Below are positions 18,447 through 19,316 of a DNA stretch of 19,316 nucleotides, piece after piece. Source of the DNA: Halocafeteria seosinensis (taxonomy: Eukaryota; Sar; Bigyra; Bicosoecida). The notes beneath the pieces are model-generated. The model had not been told where the DNA came from and ran no database searches. It saw nothing but the letters and a program-made list of their open reading frames with translations. The stretch covers positions 1 to 19,316 of the forward strand of contig LVLI01000524.1 of NCBI GenBank assembly GCA_001687465.1, written 5' to 3'. The first letter of the stretch is position 1, and the number at the start of each line of letters is the position of its first letter. The position numbers and the translations under genes are program-made.

Positions 18447-19316
18447 CTAGGTCGCAGGAGGTGTACTCGAAGTTGGTTCCATCTTGGGAAATTGAAAGCG
18501 CAGGAGAGGCAGGTTTTGTGAGTTGTTAGTAGAAAACAGCCAAACAGTTTCGGACCAGACAGGGCTTCCGTTGACAAAGTATTGTTCACCTAGAATTGTT
18601 TCTATGTCACCAGAATTGCCTAGTGAAGCATTGGAGAGCATGTTGTCTCCCTCGCCAACTAGCGAACTAGTAGATTTGTTTGAATCATTGTAAACAGAGA
18701 ACCTCACCTGAATTACACCAGAGGCGTCATTTAGTATTTGCCCAATGATTCCCCCAGAGTTTAAACCGCTTATAGACCCTGAAGCATAGGAATTAGTAAT
18801 GCTGACATTACCCGTGGAAAGCGTTAGTTGCCCTCTTGTTTGCGCTCCACATATACCTCCTGCGTATTCGCCTTGAATCGCGCCTCGCGTGTAGCAATCA
18901 CTAATATCTACTGTGCCGTAGCTCTCGGCAGTATCGTCGCCACTGATTCCTCCACAAAAGCGGCCAAGGATGTTTCCTGTAGCAAAGTATTCACTGATGG
19001 ACACTGTACCATTAATTGCAGCAGCATCATCGCCAACGATGCCACCGCCGAAGGAGCCGACAATGTTTCCTGTTGAGTACGAATGGATGATGGAGACGTA
19101 CCCACCCGTATACCGTCTGTTTCACGAAGTTCGTGTCTTTCTTGGCAAGTTGAACTTTTGCGGCACCATGTTTCACAAAGAACGTGTAATTCCGTTGAAA
19201 ATGGTTCTTGTTACAGGTATTGGTGTACAAATAAGCGTATTGGCCCGAATTCTCATTTGATGCCGTCAAAGTAACCTTGCTATGAGGTACAGAGTGTATT
19301 GTACTGTATGTAACTC
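18447..19316 (-). CDS. GLUG-like repeat protein, upstream copy, partial with one frame slip
   Basis: The start lies beyond the right edge. From the edge one frame reads SKVTLTASNENSGQYAYLYT, then CNKNHFQRNYTFFVKHGAAK and on to NFVKQT near 19114. The GLUG reading then continues one base further on, from TGGYVSIIHSYSTGNIVGSF (19109), to a TAG at 18447. Repeats visible: YSTGNIVGSFGGGIVGDDAA, YFATGNILGRFCGGISGDD, CYTRGAIQGEYAGGICG and SYASGSISGLNSGGIIG. These are followed by the same end block as the downstream copy (VIQVRFSVYND.., PVWSETVWLFS). It lacks the Ser-rich tail of the other copy. The repeats fit the GLUG motif family, mostly known from bacterial surface proteins, so a surface or secreted beta-solenoid role is a reasonable guess. 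No signal peptide is in view. Confidence 0.6.

Noticed and set aside
19098-19220. An intron to explain the frame change in the upstream GLUG-like copy
   Set aside because: Each GT donor/AG acceptor pair I tried either gave a stop codon or the wrong phase; a one-base slip fits better.
1-19316. tRNA, rRNA, CRISPR arrays or bacterial operon signals
   Set aside because: I found no cloverleaf-like sequence, rRNA signature or regularly spaced repeat, and the introns show that this is eukaryotic DNA. A tRNA scan would be needed to be sure.

Overview
This is a nuclear DNA window from a gene-dense eukaryote, most likely a unicellular alga or other protist. The reasons are: many spliceosomal introns (GT..AG, mostly 54-134 bp), typical eukaryotic genes (a WDR75-type ribosome biogenesis protein, KDEL receptor, ornithine decarboxylase, papain-family protease), RNI-type leucine-rich repeat remnants and a protist-style BPI/LBP protein. 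I cannot name the species. A stramenopile or haptophyte-like lineage is only a guess. All gene models below are my own splicing of open frames. Every junction keeps the frame unless stated.

Left edge (1-2261) is a graveyard of mobile DNA. It starts with an AT-rich fragment of a tyrosine-recombinase/integrase of the kind carried by large DNA viruses, virophage-like elements and Crypton-like transposons. This is cut abruptly near 600. Next come two diverged tandem units, each with a perfect GC-rich hairpin, the second with an expanded GGGAGT minisatellite. Then follow three pieces of reverse-transcriptase elements in mixed orientation: an RT palm piece with YLDD, and two copies of the retroelement C-terminal domain facing each other.

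Middle (2262-12638): an ankyrin-repeat gene (minus, 4 exons) and a WDR75/Utp17-like gene (minus, 3 exons). Then on the plus strand come a broken leucine-rich-repeat remnant, a secreted BPI/LBP-family gene (4 exons) and the KDEL receptor gene (2 exons, the last only 31 nt).

Right part (12639-19316), all minus: a possible orphan terminal exon, a secreted cathepsin-L-like protease (2 exons around a 401-bp intron), ornithine decarboxylase (6 exons, with an extra loop of about 90 residues before the catalytic cysteine), and a tandem pair of GLUG-like repeat proteins. The GLUG pair shows three apparent frame slips, all in the same direction. The second copy runs off the window.

The genes do not form one pathway. 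BPI/LBP, KDEL receptor and cathepsin are all secretory-route genes, but adjacency in a eukaryotic genome is weak evidence of a link. The most unusual parts are the chimeric left edge and the tandem GLUG-like repeat genes.
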